Shown one piece after another: positions 36,456-49,000 of a DNA stretch of 64,000 bases; position 1 is the first letter of the stretch; the number at the start of each line of letters is the position of its first letter. The position numbers and the translations under genes were made by a program. The notes under the pieces were generated by a model that had not been told where the DNA came from, ran no database searches, and worked only from the letters and a program-made list of their open reading frames with translations. The DNA is taken from contig NC_089823.1 of the NCBI RefSeq assembly GCF_035046505.1, positions 4,208,767-4,272,766 of the forward strand. Direction: 5' to 3'. The stretch is from Tiliqua scincoides. Lineage: Eukaryota > Chordata > Lepidosauria > Squamata > Scincidae.

Positions 36456-39400
36456 GGCATGATGATGACTTTTTATTGTTAAAAGATCTTTGTTTTCCTG
36501 CTCCAAGAACTGCAAGGTAAGGATGGATGTTGTTGATACTGTCTTTTGATCTGTTATTCGTTCTGAGTTCTCTTAACACTTGTTCAAAGCTCTGAACTGG
36601 AGCTCTGCAGTAATCTAGGCAGGCACCACGCACTTGGAAACTGGAGCTTGCAAAGTGTTGCCAAGTTTCTTAACCTCCTTCATGCCCATGTCTCCCTGGG
36701 CTATGTTCAGTTTTTGATGTTATTTTGCCTTGTATGTCTGATAGATATTTGTTGTTCTGTTTAAATGGGTTAAGCGTTAAGGTTGCCTTTGTGTCGGTTT
36801 GTGGGTTCATATCCCCATATTGGTTGTGTGGCATTCCCATGAGATTGGTGTGCAGTCCAAATGGGGTGCCCAGCCTAAGAAGGCCAAGGACTTCCTTCCT
36901 GTGCTGTGCTACCTATTTTGTGTCCACTTCTTCCACTCCTCTTAAGTAGATTGTGTTATCTGAAAGGAACCTGCCATCGTAACAGGAGTACATGGCTCAA
37001 CACTAACTTTCTGCCCCAGGACAGCTGCTGGTTAAACAGTACCACAACTCCTATTTTTCACATTGCAGGTGCATGCTGTCAGTCCTGCACTGTGTGAACA
37101 GTAGAGCCATTGCTTGTAAATGTGGTGGCATGAGCAACGCCGTTTTGTTTGCAGTGCTACAGGAAGTGTAGCCAGCAAATGGAGCTGAGGTGCCAGTGGT
37201 AGGGGAGGGGGAAATGGAGAAAGAACTGTCACAATAGGGGATCTGATGAGAACACAGCCTTGGTTTAGTGAGGCTGTCAGAGGGGCACAGTGTGGTTATG
37301 ACCCTTGAAACCACTATTCAAATCTGGGCCTCAGTGGTTTGCTACAGAGGTCAGTGGATGGGATTGATTTGATGAGAGAGATGTGAGAAAGAAGGAATAC
37401 TTTAGCCTTGTGACAGTGGCAGATATGTGCCATGTCTCTTCTTACTGCAGACTTAAATATGTGGTGTACATAAAGAGGGTGGACATACAGGAGAGAAGAA
37501 CACAATCCAAACTATACTGAAGTCAGTGTTTCAAGCTTTAAATTTTTTTTTCAAGCAATTTTAAACAGGTAAAATTAGTCTCCCTGAATTGGACTCAAGA
37601 AGCCTGAAGTGTGTGCCTTCCAGGCATCTCTGGGCACTCTCAAATGTACAAAATTGAATATCTGCATGCACACAAATTAGAAATTTCATCTAATGCAAAT
37701 GCAGGTTCAGTGGTCATCTACATGGAAGTGAGGCTTCAAGGCCTATCCAGAGTTTGACAGCCTAGGAAATGGTGCCAATCTTCTCTGTCTCTTTGCTTTT
37801 AAGCCTCCTTGTACAGGCCAATGGGTATGCCTCACTGCTAAAAATCAATTGGCACTAAATTAAAAAATGCACGTTGGAGGAAATAATCATGATTTCAGCT
37901 TTCCCACAAGCTAGGTGACAGAACTGTAGACCATACTACTTGAGACTGCAGGTGGAGCAGTTGAAGTGTTTTGCTGTCTTCTCTCCATGCAACTTAGCAT
38001 GCTGGGCAGTGGACTATGCTAAACTTCTTGGTTTGCTAGTTTACCCCTGGGAAGGGAGTCCTGTTTACATGGAGAAAATGGCGCTGACCAGAATTCTACC
38101 ACCTCGTTTTGAATAGCGTGTGGAACAGATCTTCCACTTCTGCACAGTCAATTTCTGAGAGCTGTGTAAAGGCACTACTGTATTATATTCTTTCTGAAGG
38201 TGTGAAATAATCACCTTGCTGATGATTGAATGCCCTGTCGCAGCCAGTAGTAATCCACTGCTACACAGTGAACAAATACTTATTGCTGTAAGGGAAGCAG
38301 CCACATCTCTTCTCCTCTCCCAGCTTTCTTAAATGTTTTGGCACTAAACAGCCCATGGTGAGCAGTTGGATCCATTTCATTTCAACAGGGGTCTACTGAG
38401 GACAGGCTCAGTTCTTCCATTGATAGCAGCAGAGCATTTAGAAAGTGTTCACGTGACTGCGTCCATCTTCAGTCTGCACATGTAACAGATGTCCAAAACT
38501 TCACATATGCTGATAGACAGCATATCTTAGAAATGTTTTATAATTGCACACAATTCTTAAAAGGGGGGTGGAGGGAGGAACAGAACATTCAGATTTAGGG
38601 TTTGGATTTCTTAAAGCAGGCAGGTTAAGGGCTTTTAAGAACTAATTTCAGCTAAAATGAATGTTACATAATAAATTCAGTTTTTGACTTGCAGGCTCCA
38701 AGGTATGCAAGGAAGAAGAAGGATCTGCTTTTAAATGTTTCTTTCTGGTAACCTTCTGCCTTTCACTCTCTTTTCAGCAACTGCTGTTAGGGTGACTTAT
38801 TCACACATGAGGAGTGTATATTTTTTGCCCAGTTTTTATGAGCAAACCTAGCATTCCCCAGTCAGAAACGTGGTCCTTTCTTCATCATACTTCTGTGCCT
38901 TAATGAAGGCAATCAGAACGTAAGTGTTAAAATAGTTAATCACTGAGGGTTAACTTCCCCCCCCTCCCCGTCACAGCTGGGAGTATATTATTCCTGGCTA
39001 ACGTAGGTGTTTCCAAAATTGTCTTGTATCTGTCAACGTGCCCTGGCACTAAGTCTAGATTCCATTTCTGTTCTGATGGAAAGAACCACCTCCCTGTACA
39101 GCCAGGATTTATCACAAACTTCTTCAGTTGGTGCCCAATATTTGCACCAAGTTTCTTGGATTTAAAATTTGTCTCTTTCCCCCTTCTCTTTTTTAGTCAA
39201 AGAGCATGTTACTGTAGTGGAAGTTATGTGGTCATCCGCAGCAGGAAAGTCTGTGCTGCTGGTCTAGGTAGCTCTTAGGAGCCCAGCATTGTGATAGGTG
39301 CAAAGTTGGGAGCAAGACCAGGCTAAGGAACAAAATGCAAAATTTTGGAAGAATGGCCACAATCACACAGTGTCATATGCACACGGCCCCATTGAAAACA

Positions 39401-42031
39401 GTTGGACTCAATTACGAGTACATAATTATGGGCTTGGTTTTGTGTGCGTGAGAGAGAGATAAGCATTTGGCAGCACTTTGTAGTCAGTTTCGCTGTGTTT
39501 TCATATTTCAACCTGCACTTATTTGTCCGGTTCCTCTAAAACAGCCTAAACATACCAGTTAGACTGTATCAAGCCTACAAGAATTGCTTTTTTTTTTTTT
39601 TTTGGGGGGGGGGGGAGGTTCTTACAAATTTATTTCACTTCTCAAATGGCAGTAGCCCTGACAGTGGCTTTTTATTTCATCTTCCTATCTCCTAATATAA
39701 AATTAGCACATTCATCTTTGTGTGCAAAGAATCTCTCATAAAGGGTCTTGAGTGTATCAGGGGCTTTTAGGGAATGCTGCTAGACCTCTAATAGTTGGGA
39801 CTCACTATTGCTTTTTTTAAACCCCTTGTTCTGTCTGATAGGTTAGTCTGCCAAAAAAGTATCATGTTCTTTGAAAAGAACAGTGTTGTTCCCCAGAAGT
39901 ACTCAGTTGGCTTAGCAGTTGGCTCACCATTTTAACAGTGAAAAGTTAATTGCATAGAATGGCTCTGACCTACTGAAGTTTTATGTAGTTGGTTTTGAGT
40001 TTCTGCCCTTTTCCGTTTGCCATTTCGCTCTAAACACAGACTGCACATTCTGTAGGCATCTTTTGCTGTGTGAATTCAAATAGTTAACTAATTTTTATTG
40101 ATTTGGGGAGGAGGATTGGGATTCTGCTGCCTGCCTGTTTCATTGCTGAGTCCTAGAGCAGGTCTTCTGAAATATGTCATTTTGTTCCATGGGGAAAAAA
40201 AGCTGCTTCAGATTGATGACAGCTGGTTGTTTTCGTCTCACTTTTTTGTCTTTTACACTGTCTGGCAACTCTTGTACAAATACCTGTTAAGGGAACTGTT
40301 TTTGCTAGTCTTAAAAAAATAACATTTTGCATCAGAATTACAATCTACTAGGCATTGCTATTGTTGAACCCACAATCCACAGTGGAGCTTTCATCAGAAG
40401 CAATGCTGAGTCTGGTGTGCATGGTGTCATCTCCACATGCTTTCCTTGCCCTGTCCTCTTCTTGTGGGTGATGAGCAGGTATCTGCACCCCTCTCCACAT
40501 TGCACGCAGTATAACATGTGATGCAGGTGTGATCTGTGCAGTCTTCTCCCCACCGTCCCCGTCTGTCGAGGGGAAAGACTTGCACGAAATCAGGCCTCTG
40601 CTGATATGGTGGTTTTGTGAAGTAGAGGTGCCCGGGGACTGTCAGCTGGGTGTGTGCGGTAGCTCAGTCTAGTTAACCACAGAGAAGCACTCCTCGTGAC
40701 TCGTCTGTTTTTTTAAAAGGCTTTGTCATAATGGTTTGCATTTCTAACAAGCTAGATTTGTAGAAACAGAGACTCTAGCTGTCAGGTTTCTCTGAGAGCC
40801 ATTTTTTGGGTACCTTGATCAGTCTGACAAGTTGCTTTTCAGTGTAGGAGTGCCTAATGAAAGTGTTCCACTGTCTTAAAAGTCACAGCCCTTTGAACTT
40901 GACCTTTATCAGTGATCCAGATTCCCTCCCATCCAATTTATTTTTTAGAGCCTTTAGTTCAGTGCATGGTCCACCAGGACTGCTCTCTGCTGTCAACAAA
41001 ACACCAGTACTGAGCAATGACAGCAACACCCCATCTCTTCAGGAGCAGACATGCAACTTCACCCTGCTTGCCTTCTGCTGGCACATTGCTGCTCATGGAA
41101 GTCCTTGTGACTGGCATGGATCCAGAGTGTTGGCATTTTTCATCCTACGTTCCTTCGGTGGTTCTTTCTTTTTTAAAAAAATTGACATTGGTAAGATTCT
41201 GAAAATTTTTTGTCAATCCCTATTTAAAAACTCTTGCACGATTGTGTCCCGAACGTTGCTTTTAAAAAAACTGAAATCATGAGTTGGCTGGAGTGTGAAG
41301 AGAAAGAACTCTGGATTTTATGTGCTGTTTGTACATTTGGAGGCTGCTTCAGCCATAATGCTTTTAGGTAAAAAGGCACATAATTGCCTAGGTTGATGCT
41401 GCTCAGCCCTGTTCATCATATACAGATTTAGGAAGCCAATGTGCACTTCCTAGTTGGAGCACTTGTGACAGAATCTGCAGTGCAGTTCAGAAGCAATGGT
41501 GTGTGTGCTGTTTCCTGTGTTGAGACTTATTACCATTTTATTTTTTAAAGATTACATATGAAGTGGCTGTTAAAGGGCGGGGGGAAGAGAACTGGAAATG
41601 TCTTTATTGTACATAAATTCAGGGTTGCTTTCTCACTTTTCTTTCTGTTTCCCCAACACCAGTAAACTCATTTGCATGGAAGGAATTTTAACTTGAAATG
41701 GAGAGTCCTGGTTCCCTCAGCGCTCAAAGTGGTTAACTGCAGTTGACAAACAGCTGGTGTTTTTAGCTTTGCAGTACATGACCGTTTAAATACTGTATTC
41801 CTTGTAAATGAAGTTTAAAAAAAATGTTACGGCTGGTGCCAATATTTTTGTTAATGAAATGTTCAATGTCGTCTCACTACGGTCTGGTCAGAGCTCTTTG
41901 TGTATAAGCTGGGCCTGCAGCCTTTTTATAGCTTGGAGGCCTAATTGTGTAACTTTTTTCTTTCATAATGTTTTTTGTTTATAATATCTACTGTCATTTC
42001 TTTCATATAAATATGACATGTAAATTGTCAT

Positions 42032-42037
42032 AATAAA
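42032..42037 (+). terminator. Poly(A) signal, probable distal RSF1 site
   Basis: A perfect AATAAA lies in an A/T-rich run and is followed within 20-40 bases by a G/T-rich stretch (tgatgttgagtatgtgttgg), the usual downstream element. It is the last strong signal before the intergenic repeats. Confidence 0.65.
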
Positions 42038-42056
42038 AAAAACATTTAAATAAGCT

Positions 42057-43013
42057 GATGTTGAGTATGTGTTGGAGAAGCCGCCGCCCCCCTTTTAAAC
42101 CTGGTGGAAGATGACAGTATGCTAAACCAGACTGGTGTGCGACACCAAATTGGGAGGGTCTGCAGATAATTCCAGAGCACAGATGAATACTGTTGCTGTA
42201 TTGGAAGAACTGAGCTGATACCAACAGGATAGCCAATGAAGGCAAATATTAAGTGATTGGTGTATGCGTAAAGTACTCACACATATAATAGCAACTACCA
42301 GTCCTATCAAGTGTTAATCTGTGAGGGAAATGTGGACAATTTCGGAGTGCAATCCCCTGTATGCTTTCTGGTAGTAAGCCGAACCAAACAAGAGTGGGAC
42401 TTTCTTTCAAGCAAAGTTGCATAAATTGGCTTTGGTCAAAGTATTGTTTAAAAAGTAGTTATGAGAACTTCGACACTTTAATGTTACAGCTCTTATTTGC
42501 GTTTTGGATGCCAAACCTCAGGGATGTTGCAAACGTGGGTGTCTGGTAAACTGATGCCATTTGTTTGGTAGTGGCAACTCTTGTGAGACAGCCTCTTTAC
42601 TAACATTGGTGATTTGGGGTCAAAGGCAAAATTCACTTCTGCCCCTAGGAACACAAAAGGGAATCATCATCCCTGCAATGGCCCCACACAGGTTCCGCTG
42701 AGAGCTGGCACTGGGCTCAGGGCAAAATGCCCAACTGGCTCCCCCTTCTTGAATTTTCCTATAAACCAGATCTACAGTAGCAGGGATGTCAAACATAAGG
42801 CCCACAGGCTGGATGTGTCCCCCGGAAGCTCTTTATCCGGCCCTCAGGCTCTCCCAGCACCATTTGCAGCTCTCAGCTAATGAGCTGTGCTGAGCTGTCA
42901 CTGCTGAAAGGGCAGCCCGTGTGATAATGGGGCTCTCCTGTATCTTGAAAAATGATCAAGATTTGAATTTCTCTTCTCCCACTTGCAGGTAATGAGTTCC
43001 TATGTGACTACAA
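42057..43013. other. RSF1-CLNS1A intergenic stretch
   Basis: It contains a degenerate CAATCCTA-family copy (42348-42423) and a hAT/Charlie-like fragment starting CAGGGATGTCAAACATAAGG at 42780. No gene was seen. Confidence 0.5.
42780..43005. mobile_element. hAT/Charlie-like fragment
   Basis: The start CAGGGATGTCAAACATAAGG and CCACAGGCTGGATGTG is the classic left end of Charlie-type elements. The right end was not found and the limit is approximate. Confidence 0.55.
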
Positions 43014-43238
43014 CGGCCATTTTTAACCACTGTGCCATGGCACACTGGTGTGCCGCGAGTGGTCCACAGGTGTGCCACTGGAATTTGGGGAAAGGTCATT
43101 TATTAGGGCCAATGGGGATGTGAGCACCCACTGGCAGCATGGTGTGCCTTGTCAATTGTCAAAAACCTGATGCTGTACCTTGACAATTTTAGTGGCCTTG
43201 TCAGTGTGCCATGAGACAAAAAAGATTGAAAACCACTG
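43014..43238. mobile_element. hAT-type short non-autonomous element, copy 2
   Basis: 225 bp, same family as 3397-3623, with flanking GACTACAA / GACTAGAA (7 of 8 identical) as target duplication. The central part is about 85-90% alike by eye. Confidence 0.85.
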
Positions 43239-43531
43239 GACTAGAAAAAAGTGCTTATTTCTGGTCATGGCCGGCTTTATGACATCACTTATGCCCCTCA
43301 GCAGACATTGTGCCTGCTTTCTTTTTTCAGATAGGAGAAGAGGCGGAAGTGACATTTCCAGCATACTACTAGCATGCTTCCACCGCAGTTAATTTTAAAA
43401 CAATTTAAAAGGGGCATCTCATTGAAGTCAATTCTGTGGAGGTTGCCATGTTTCCATACACTGTACGCTATGGGGGTGCCACGTTTTTGACAGGTTCCTT
43501 TAGATAGGAAAATAGGCGGAAGTGATGTCAG

Positions 43532-43723
43532 CAGTGGTGTAGCTAGAGGGGGTGCAAAGTGCTAAGGTTTGCAGGGAGGCTCACTGTGGTATGCAAACAG
43601 CCCCTCCCCTCCTCCTCCTCCGGGTGGGGGAGTAAAACGGAGGCACCCGGAATGGCTCCGAAGGGGAGGGGCTGCTTGCATGCCACAGTGAGGCTCCCTG
43701 CAAGACTGAGCGCTGTACCACTG
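43532..43723. mobile_element. Fold-back element, CAGTGGTGTAGCTAG family, copy 1
   Basis: The two halves are inverted copies: CAGTGGTGTAGCTAGAGG to CAGCCCCTCCCC, and GGGGAGGGGCTG to the end at ACCACTG. The flanks GATGTCAG / GCAGTCAG share 6 of 8 bases. It is about 190 bp and could form a long hairpin. Confidence 0.75.
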
Positions 43724-44159
43724 GCAGTCAGCAAATGGGGCCATCTTCTCTGGGAGAAATTCTAGCAGGGCGAGCAGGCCGGTGCCAGAAGGAAAGGCGG
43801 CAGCCGTGAATGCTGCTCAGTTCAAGAATGCTGCTTGCCTGGGACTCCTGGAAGCCTGGGCTCTGTATGGTGTTGCCCCCCTTCTCCTCAGCCTGTTCCT
43901 GGGGGGGGGGTTGCCCCCTGTGTGCTTTCTGCCTGGCCTGGGGGAGGGGTTGTCCCCTGCCCCCCTTCCTCCTCCTCAGGCCTGGCCCCTCAGGGTGTGA
44001 ACAGCCCCCCCAGACCTGTCTTTGGCCTTGCCACCAGGCCAGGGGGCGGCCCTGCGAGTGGGGCCTCCCAGGCGAGGCTCCAGCCAGCCGAGCCTCCCAC
44101 GTTCTCAGGGCTGCTGCGCCCCCCTCCCCAGAGCTCTCCGGGGCTCCTTCCAGGTCAGG

Positions 44160-44318
44160 GCCCCAGCGCGCATGCGCAGCGCTCCCAACACGGCGCGGCC
44201 GTTGTGCCGTCACGTGCCTCCTGCCGCCGCGGCGTCTCTATGGCGACGGGCAGTGCTTCCGGGGCAGCGGCCGCGCTTCCGGTCTCGGGGTGCGTGTTGG
44301 GGAGTCCCTGGCTGGGCC
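44160..44318 (+). promoter_or_regulatory. CLNS1A: CLNS1A CpG-rich promoter
   Basis: GC-rich, CpG-dense DNA directly upstream of the CLNS1A start. Visible sites: a palindromic NRF1-type site GCGCATGCGC at 44168-44177, an E-box CACGTG at 44211-44216 and two ETS/GABP-type CTTCCGG sites at 44256-44262 and 44276-44282. There is no TATA box. This set is typical of housekeeping promoters. The transcription start probably lies among the ETS sites, which is an inference. Confidence 0.75.
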
Positions 44319-44437
44319 ATGAGTTTCCTGAGGCGGCTGCCGGCGCCGAGCGAGGGGGTGCGCCTGCGGCAGCCCGACACGGAGGCGGTGCTGGGCGGGC
44401 GCGGCCTGGGCTGCGGCTGCCTCTACGTCGCCGAGAG
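44319..44437 (+). CDS. CLNS1A: CLNS1A exon 1 (start codon)
   Basis: ATG at 44319 begins MSFLRRLPAPSEGVRLRQPD and runs to GCGCLYVAE plus two bases, before gtgagg. The start matches the known MSFL start of pICln. The context gccATGa is acceptable. No in-frame upstream methionine gives conserved sequence. Confidence 0.95.
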
Positions 44438-46036
44438 GTGAGGCGCTGCGGGTGGACGGGGCCGGCCGGAGGGCCCGAGCCTCGGGAGCCGCCGCAGGGC
44501 CCGAGCCTCGGGAGCCTGACCCGCGGGGCTCCTCCTCCGCACAGCCTGCGGAACTCCCTGCCACAGGACGCGGTGCTGCAACAGAGGAGGAGCCCCGCGG
44601 GCCAGGCCGAAGGGGGCCCCCGGCTCCAGCCTCTTGCCTCCCGGGGGCACAGCAGAGGCAGCGCCAGCCCCCAAGAGTCCTCGTTTGGGTGCCCCCCGCT
44701 CTCTGAGCTCCCCCCTCCTAAAACCAGCGGGCTGCACAGACCGTCATGGCTGGTGGCCTCTGCTGGACTTTCCTCCAGAGACTCGTTCAGCTCCCTTCAT
44801 CGGCCGTCACCACACCCGGTGGCAAGGAGTTCCACAGGCTAAGTGTGTAGGAACATAGGAGGAGCCTTGTGGGAACAAGCCAGAGGCCCATCTAGTCCAG
44901 TTTCCTGCAGCTTGCAGGGCCCTCAGACACCATCACTCTGCCCTGTGGCACGGAGTTCCACGGACTAATCGTAGAGGATCATAGGAAGAGCCCTGCTGGA
45001 TCAGGCCAGAAGCTTGCCTGATCCGGCTTCTTTCATCTCACCGGGCCGGGCCCACCAGGTGCCTCGGAGCATTCAAGCCAACTAAGGGTCTGCATCAGGT
45101 GCTCTCTTGCACCTGGCGTTCTGAGGTTGCCTATTGTACTTCTGAAGCCAAGGTGGTGACGTGTGGCGGACTTTTCCTCCATAGATCTGTTCAATCTGAC
45201 ACCAGCATATGTGGGTGAATCCTGATGGTCATTATGGTTGAGGTGTGTAAGGCAGATGATTCTTAGTCTTCTCTTTAACCTGCTAGGTCTGTATGCAGGG
45301 AATGTTTTGGATGGAGAAGCTTTCAGCCACGTGAGCCCCCACCTGCAGTATGAAGTTGCATTGCCAAGTGCAGATTGACCACCTGGGCAAAAGCTGTGCC
45401 CATATCTGGGGTTGTGTCACCAAGTTTAGGCTGGTCGGAGGATCTTGTTGGTTGTGTGTGGATACATGAACTTGTCGTTGTGTGTGGATACATGAACTTG
45501 ACACGTGTGCACGTACACGCTTTTGCTCAGTGCAGGAGGTAGAGCAGCAGGGCTCTTAAACCCTTAAGAAGTAGTCAGCTGACTGTGACAACAGTGCAAC
45601 TTGATCCTCTTAGAATTGGAACCATTTTACCCTGGCCAGTGCAAAACCTCAAGAGCTTCTCCTGAAGTCCCAGGTGGCCTCAACAAGAAAGAACACCTTT
45701 TATTGGGCAGGAGGTCTGGTCTAGAGGGTAGAGCCTCCATTTGCCTGAAGATTAACATCCACAAGGTCGCCAGTTCGAGGCCACCGGCACCGTGCGACCT
45801 TGAAGCAGCTGGCAAGCTGCAGCTGAGCTGTTCCATCTGCTCGGAGCGTGGGAGGATGGAGGCCAGAATGTTAAACCAGATCGGAGTGTAACACCTTGAA
45901 TGTAGTGGTTCTTGAAAGAAAGAACCTTCTTTCAATTTGTAAAAATCCCTGCGTGGATTTAATAAGCCTGCCTGTGTAAACCGCCTTGAATAAAGTCTTG
46001 AACAAAGACCAAGAAAGGCGGTATATAAATACTGTA

Positions 46037-46077
<41 letters not shown>

Positions 46078-49000
46078 TATATTATTGGCTTTGGCTGCTT
46101 TACCAGCTGTGGCCTTTTGTAGCAAGGTCGGATCAAGCTCTAGTTCTTCCTGCTCTTTTACTCTATTGTAATGTGCTTTCAAAAACTTCAATTGGTACAA
46201 AATCTGGCAGCCAGGCTGTAGATTGGGGCTGCTCAGTGGGGTCACATCATCTCAATTTTTCATAAATTGTGTTGTTTACTGATTTGTATCCTGGTTCAAT
46301 TCAAGGTGCTGCTTATGACCTTTAAAGCCTTAAACAGTGTGGGACATGAATTCTGTTAGGGCCGCCTCATATATGCCTCTCTGGACTCTCCAGGAATCTT
46401 GCTCTGCATGCTGTTACCTTCAGAGGCACAGCAGGCATCCACTAGGAGAGGGCCTTTGCATTGGTGGCAGCAAGCATGTGGAATGCACTCCCTGTGAAGT
46501 CCCAGTTGCCCCCTGCCCTACTCTCCTTCTGCGGATATGTTAGATGTTAAGATTTGGTTTTTCCATTCAGCTTCTGGAGGGGCATGATGTTCAACAGCGG
46601 TGACAGGGTTAGTTAGCAGTGATATTTCAGTTGCAGTGTTTGGCTTTGTTTAATCCTTTTGAAATTAGTTGTTGGTCTGTTATCTTGTGAGCTATCTCAG
46701 GTCGTCTTGGTTGGCAAGAAAGGCTGGGTAGAAATATTTTTAAATGGACAAAACAGGATGTACCGTATCTGCCTTCAGCCCTTGCACTGGTTGCAGTGAA
46801 ATTCCCTTCATTGGCCTGGCTGGAACCCAAGTGCCGTGGGGCTTTTCCCCTCTCAAAACTGCCTCCATCAGTGGGCATCCCATCTAGTTATCCTGTAAGT
46901 TAATTATGTCACCGTTTGCAAACTCACTACCTGAACTTACTTAATTTCCTCCTTGTTTCTTTTGCAACATCTCTCTTAGATTGGAAGTCATTAGTTTGAA
47001 ATATCTACCTGGTTTTGGCAGAAAGATTATTTCTAAATGCAGCAAATAAATGTATCCTACCTCAAGTATGTCAATAAGTTATGGGGATAGTAGAGGGATT
47101 TTTGTGAAATCCTGAAAAACTGCTCTCATGGTGTCAGTAGAAATAGCTGACCATCCTCCATTCCACTCTTACCCTTCTAAGATGGGTGGATCATACCTGG
47201 GCGGGGGAAAGAATTGAACTTTGTGACCATGTTTGTGTATGTGACTGAAAGCTCTCTTTGAATTAATGCTCTGGTGTGTTTTGTTTTTTTCCAGCCGTCT
47301 GTCATGGATAGAGAATTCAGGCCTCGGGTTCTCATTGGACTACCCCACCATAAGTTTACATGCCATCTCCAGGGACCTGAATGCCTACCCATGGGAGCAT
47401 TTGTATGTCCTAGTAAATGCAAAATTTGAAGGTATGGTGGGTCACCGTTACACTAGGAGAGTCCATCTGTTGAAGTGGTTTAAGTGTGGAGATGGGGATG
47501 GTGGCCTGGGTTCAGGTTCCTGCACAGGGTTGCTTGGGCAAGTCACTTAATATCTACTTCACAAGGTTGTTGTGTATGTGTTTACAAAAAAAAAAAAGCA
47601 ATTCAACAGTGCAGTTATTCAGAACAGAGAGTAGAAATGTCAGTAAAAGGTAAGATTGAGAGTCAGCTCAATGTCCATAGTTGGAAATTAGAAAATAAGG
47701 TAGAGTTAGTTCTCCAAAGCAAGCTGCTAATATTAGAGCTGATACAATTTTCAGCTTTCTCAACCTGCCTTTGGAAACTGTGCCACTGTCTTAGAATGCA
47801 CTTGCTGCCATGCAAAACATACTCTGATCGTACCTGTGAAGGAGTCTTTCAGCTCTGCCTGGGAAAAGATTCCATGCCAGTTGGATATGGCTAGACCCTG
47901 CCCACCCTGATTGGTGGGCTAAGATCCCCCCCCAGTCCTTTAAAAAAAACAAAACACCTGCAGAGGTTCTTTCCTGTTCATGGTGCCTTTGCATCACGGG
48001 GAGTAACTGACTGGGGAAAAATGCTAGTGGCAGCACAACTATGGAATCGGGGCCATCTCTGAACCAAAAGGGGTCTGCAATCTGTTGCTAATCTGTTAAA
48101 ATGCAATGAATTTTCCAAAGGGGTCTGAATCAGGCTTAAGCTTTGGTCTTGTGTGGACGGTGTCTAGTTCATCCCTCTGGCTTGTAAGGGTTATTGAGCA
48201 CTGCCTGTACCCTGTAAAGCATATCTTTGCAGCCATGGGGTCTGGAAACCTGTGCTTGCTTAAAGGAAACTTTGGCTTGCTTTCCCAAAGGAAACCAGAT
48301 TTATTGAAGGGGAGGGATTTCATAGTTTTTTTGCTCCTTGTAATGGCAGAAGCCAAATATGTCAACCTGCACACTTTCACTCTGTAGATGATTTTATGCT
48401 TTGATATTCATTATCATACTTTTGAATACTTTTGAGGAATCTAACGTTGTATGGCTAAAACTTCAATTAACATCTCCTGCTTTCTTTTGCTTTTTACAAA
48501 GTACTGAATTTCATCAATATGTAGAGAAAGGCAGATTTGAATCACTGGCCCAGTTCTCACAGTTGGGAACATGAACCAAGCCCACACACTGCTCCTCTTC
48601 TCCCTCCCCACCCGCACCAATCCTTTACTATCTTGATCACATTGCATGTGTGATGTTGGCCTGCTGAACCACAACTCTGTGGCTTGTGTGAAGCTGAGAA
48701 TTGTGGTTTAACTCTGGATTACAAGCCAGCATGTGAAACCACAGTTTGAAGTTAGATTCACATATTTGCTTATAAGATCACAGTGAGCCAAAGTTTCCCA
48801 CTTTGCATGACTTGCGGAGCTTTGATTTAACAAGCCAGACTGTCTATCAACACATGAGGGAGGGAGGAAAGAGCGTGTGGGTTTGGCACTGTCGGTTGGT
48901 CTTGGTTTACTACTTGTGTGAACTGGGTCACTCGTATCAGAATAATTACATAGACCACCATAGTCACTGGTTAGAAACTTCAGGTTTCTTGACTATTTTT

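Larger units (their letters stand above)
33123..42056 (+). other. RSF1: RSF1 3' UTR (predicted)
   Basis: About 8.9 kb follow the RSF1 stop with no recognisable LINE, SINE or LTR sequence. The only repeat seen is one short degenerate copy at about 36375-36455. The end is placed by a canonical AATAAA at 42032-42037 followed by a GT-rich element (about 42055-42075). The human RSF1 message is known to have a 3' UTR of several kilobases. Open frames here are short and unlike known proteins. The exact end is inferred; earlier poly(A) sites are possible. Confidence 0.7.
43870..44750. other. CpG island over CLNS1A promoter and exon 1
   Basis: Very high GC and many CG pairs, from about 43900 through exon 1 into intron 1. 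Long open frames on both strands are a by-product of the low A/T content. Confidence 0.75.

Noticed and set aside
33123-42056. Many short open frames after RSF1
   Set aside because: None exceeds about 140 codons, none has a recognisable motif, and the stretch fits a 3' UTR.
43835-44842. Open frame of 335 codons on the + strand over the CpG island
   Set aside because: It runs through the promoter, exon 1 in another frame and old CR1 pieces. The length comes from low A/T content and no protein motif is visible.
45715-45790. tRNA gene
   Set aside because: Box A and box B like sequences are present, but no cloverleaf fits and the body continues into a SINE with an L2-type tail.
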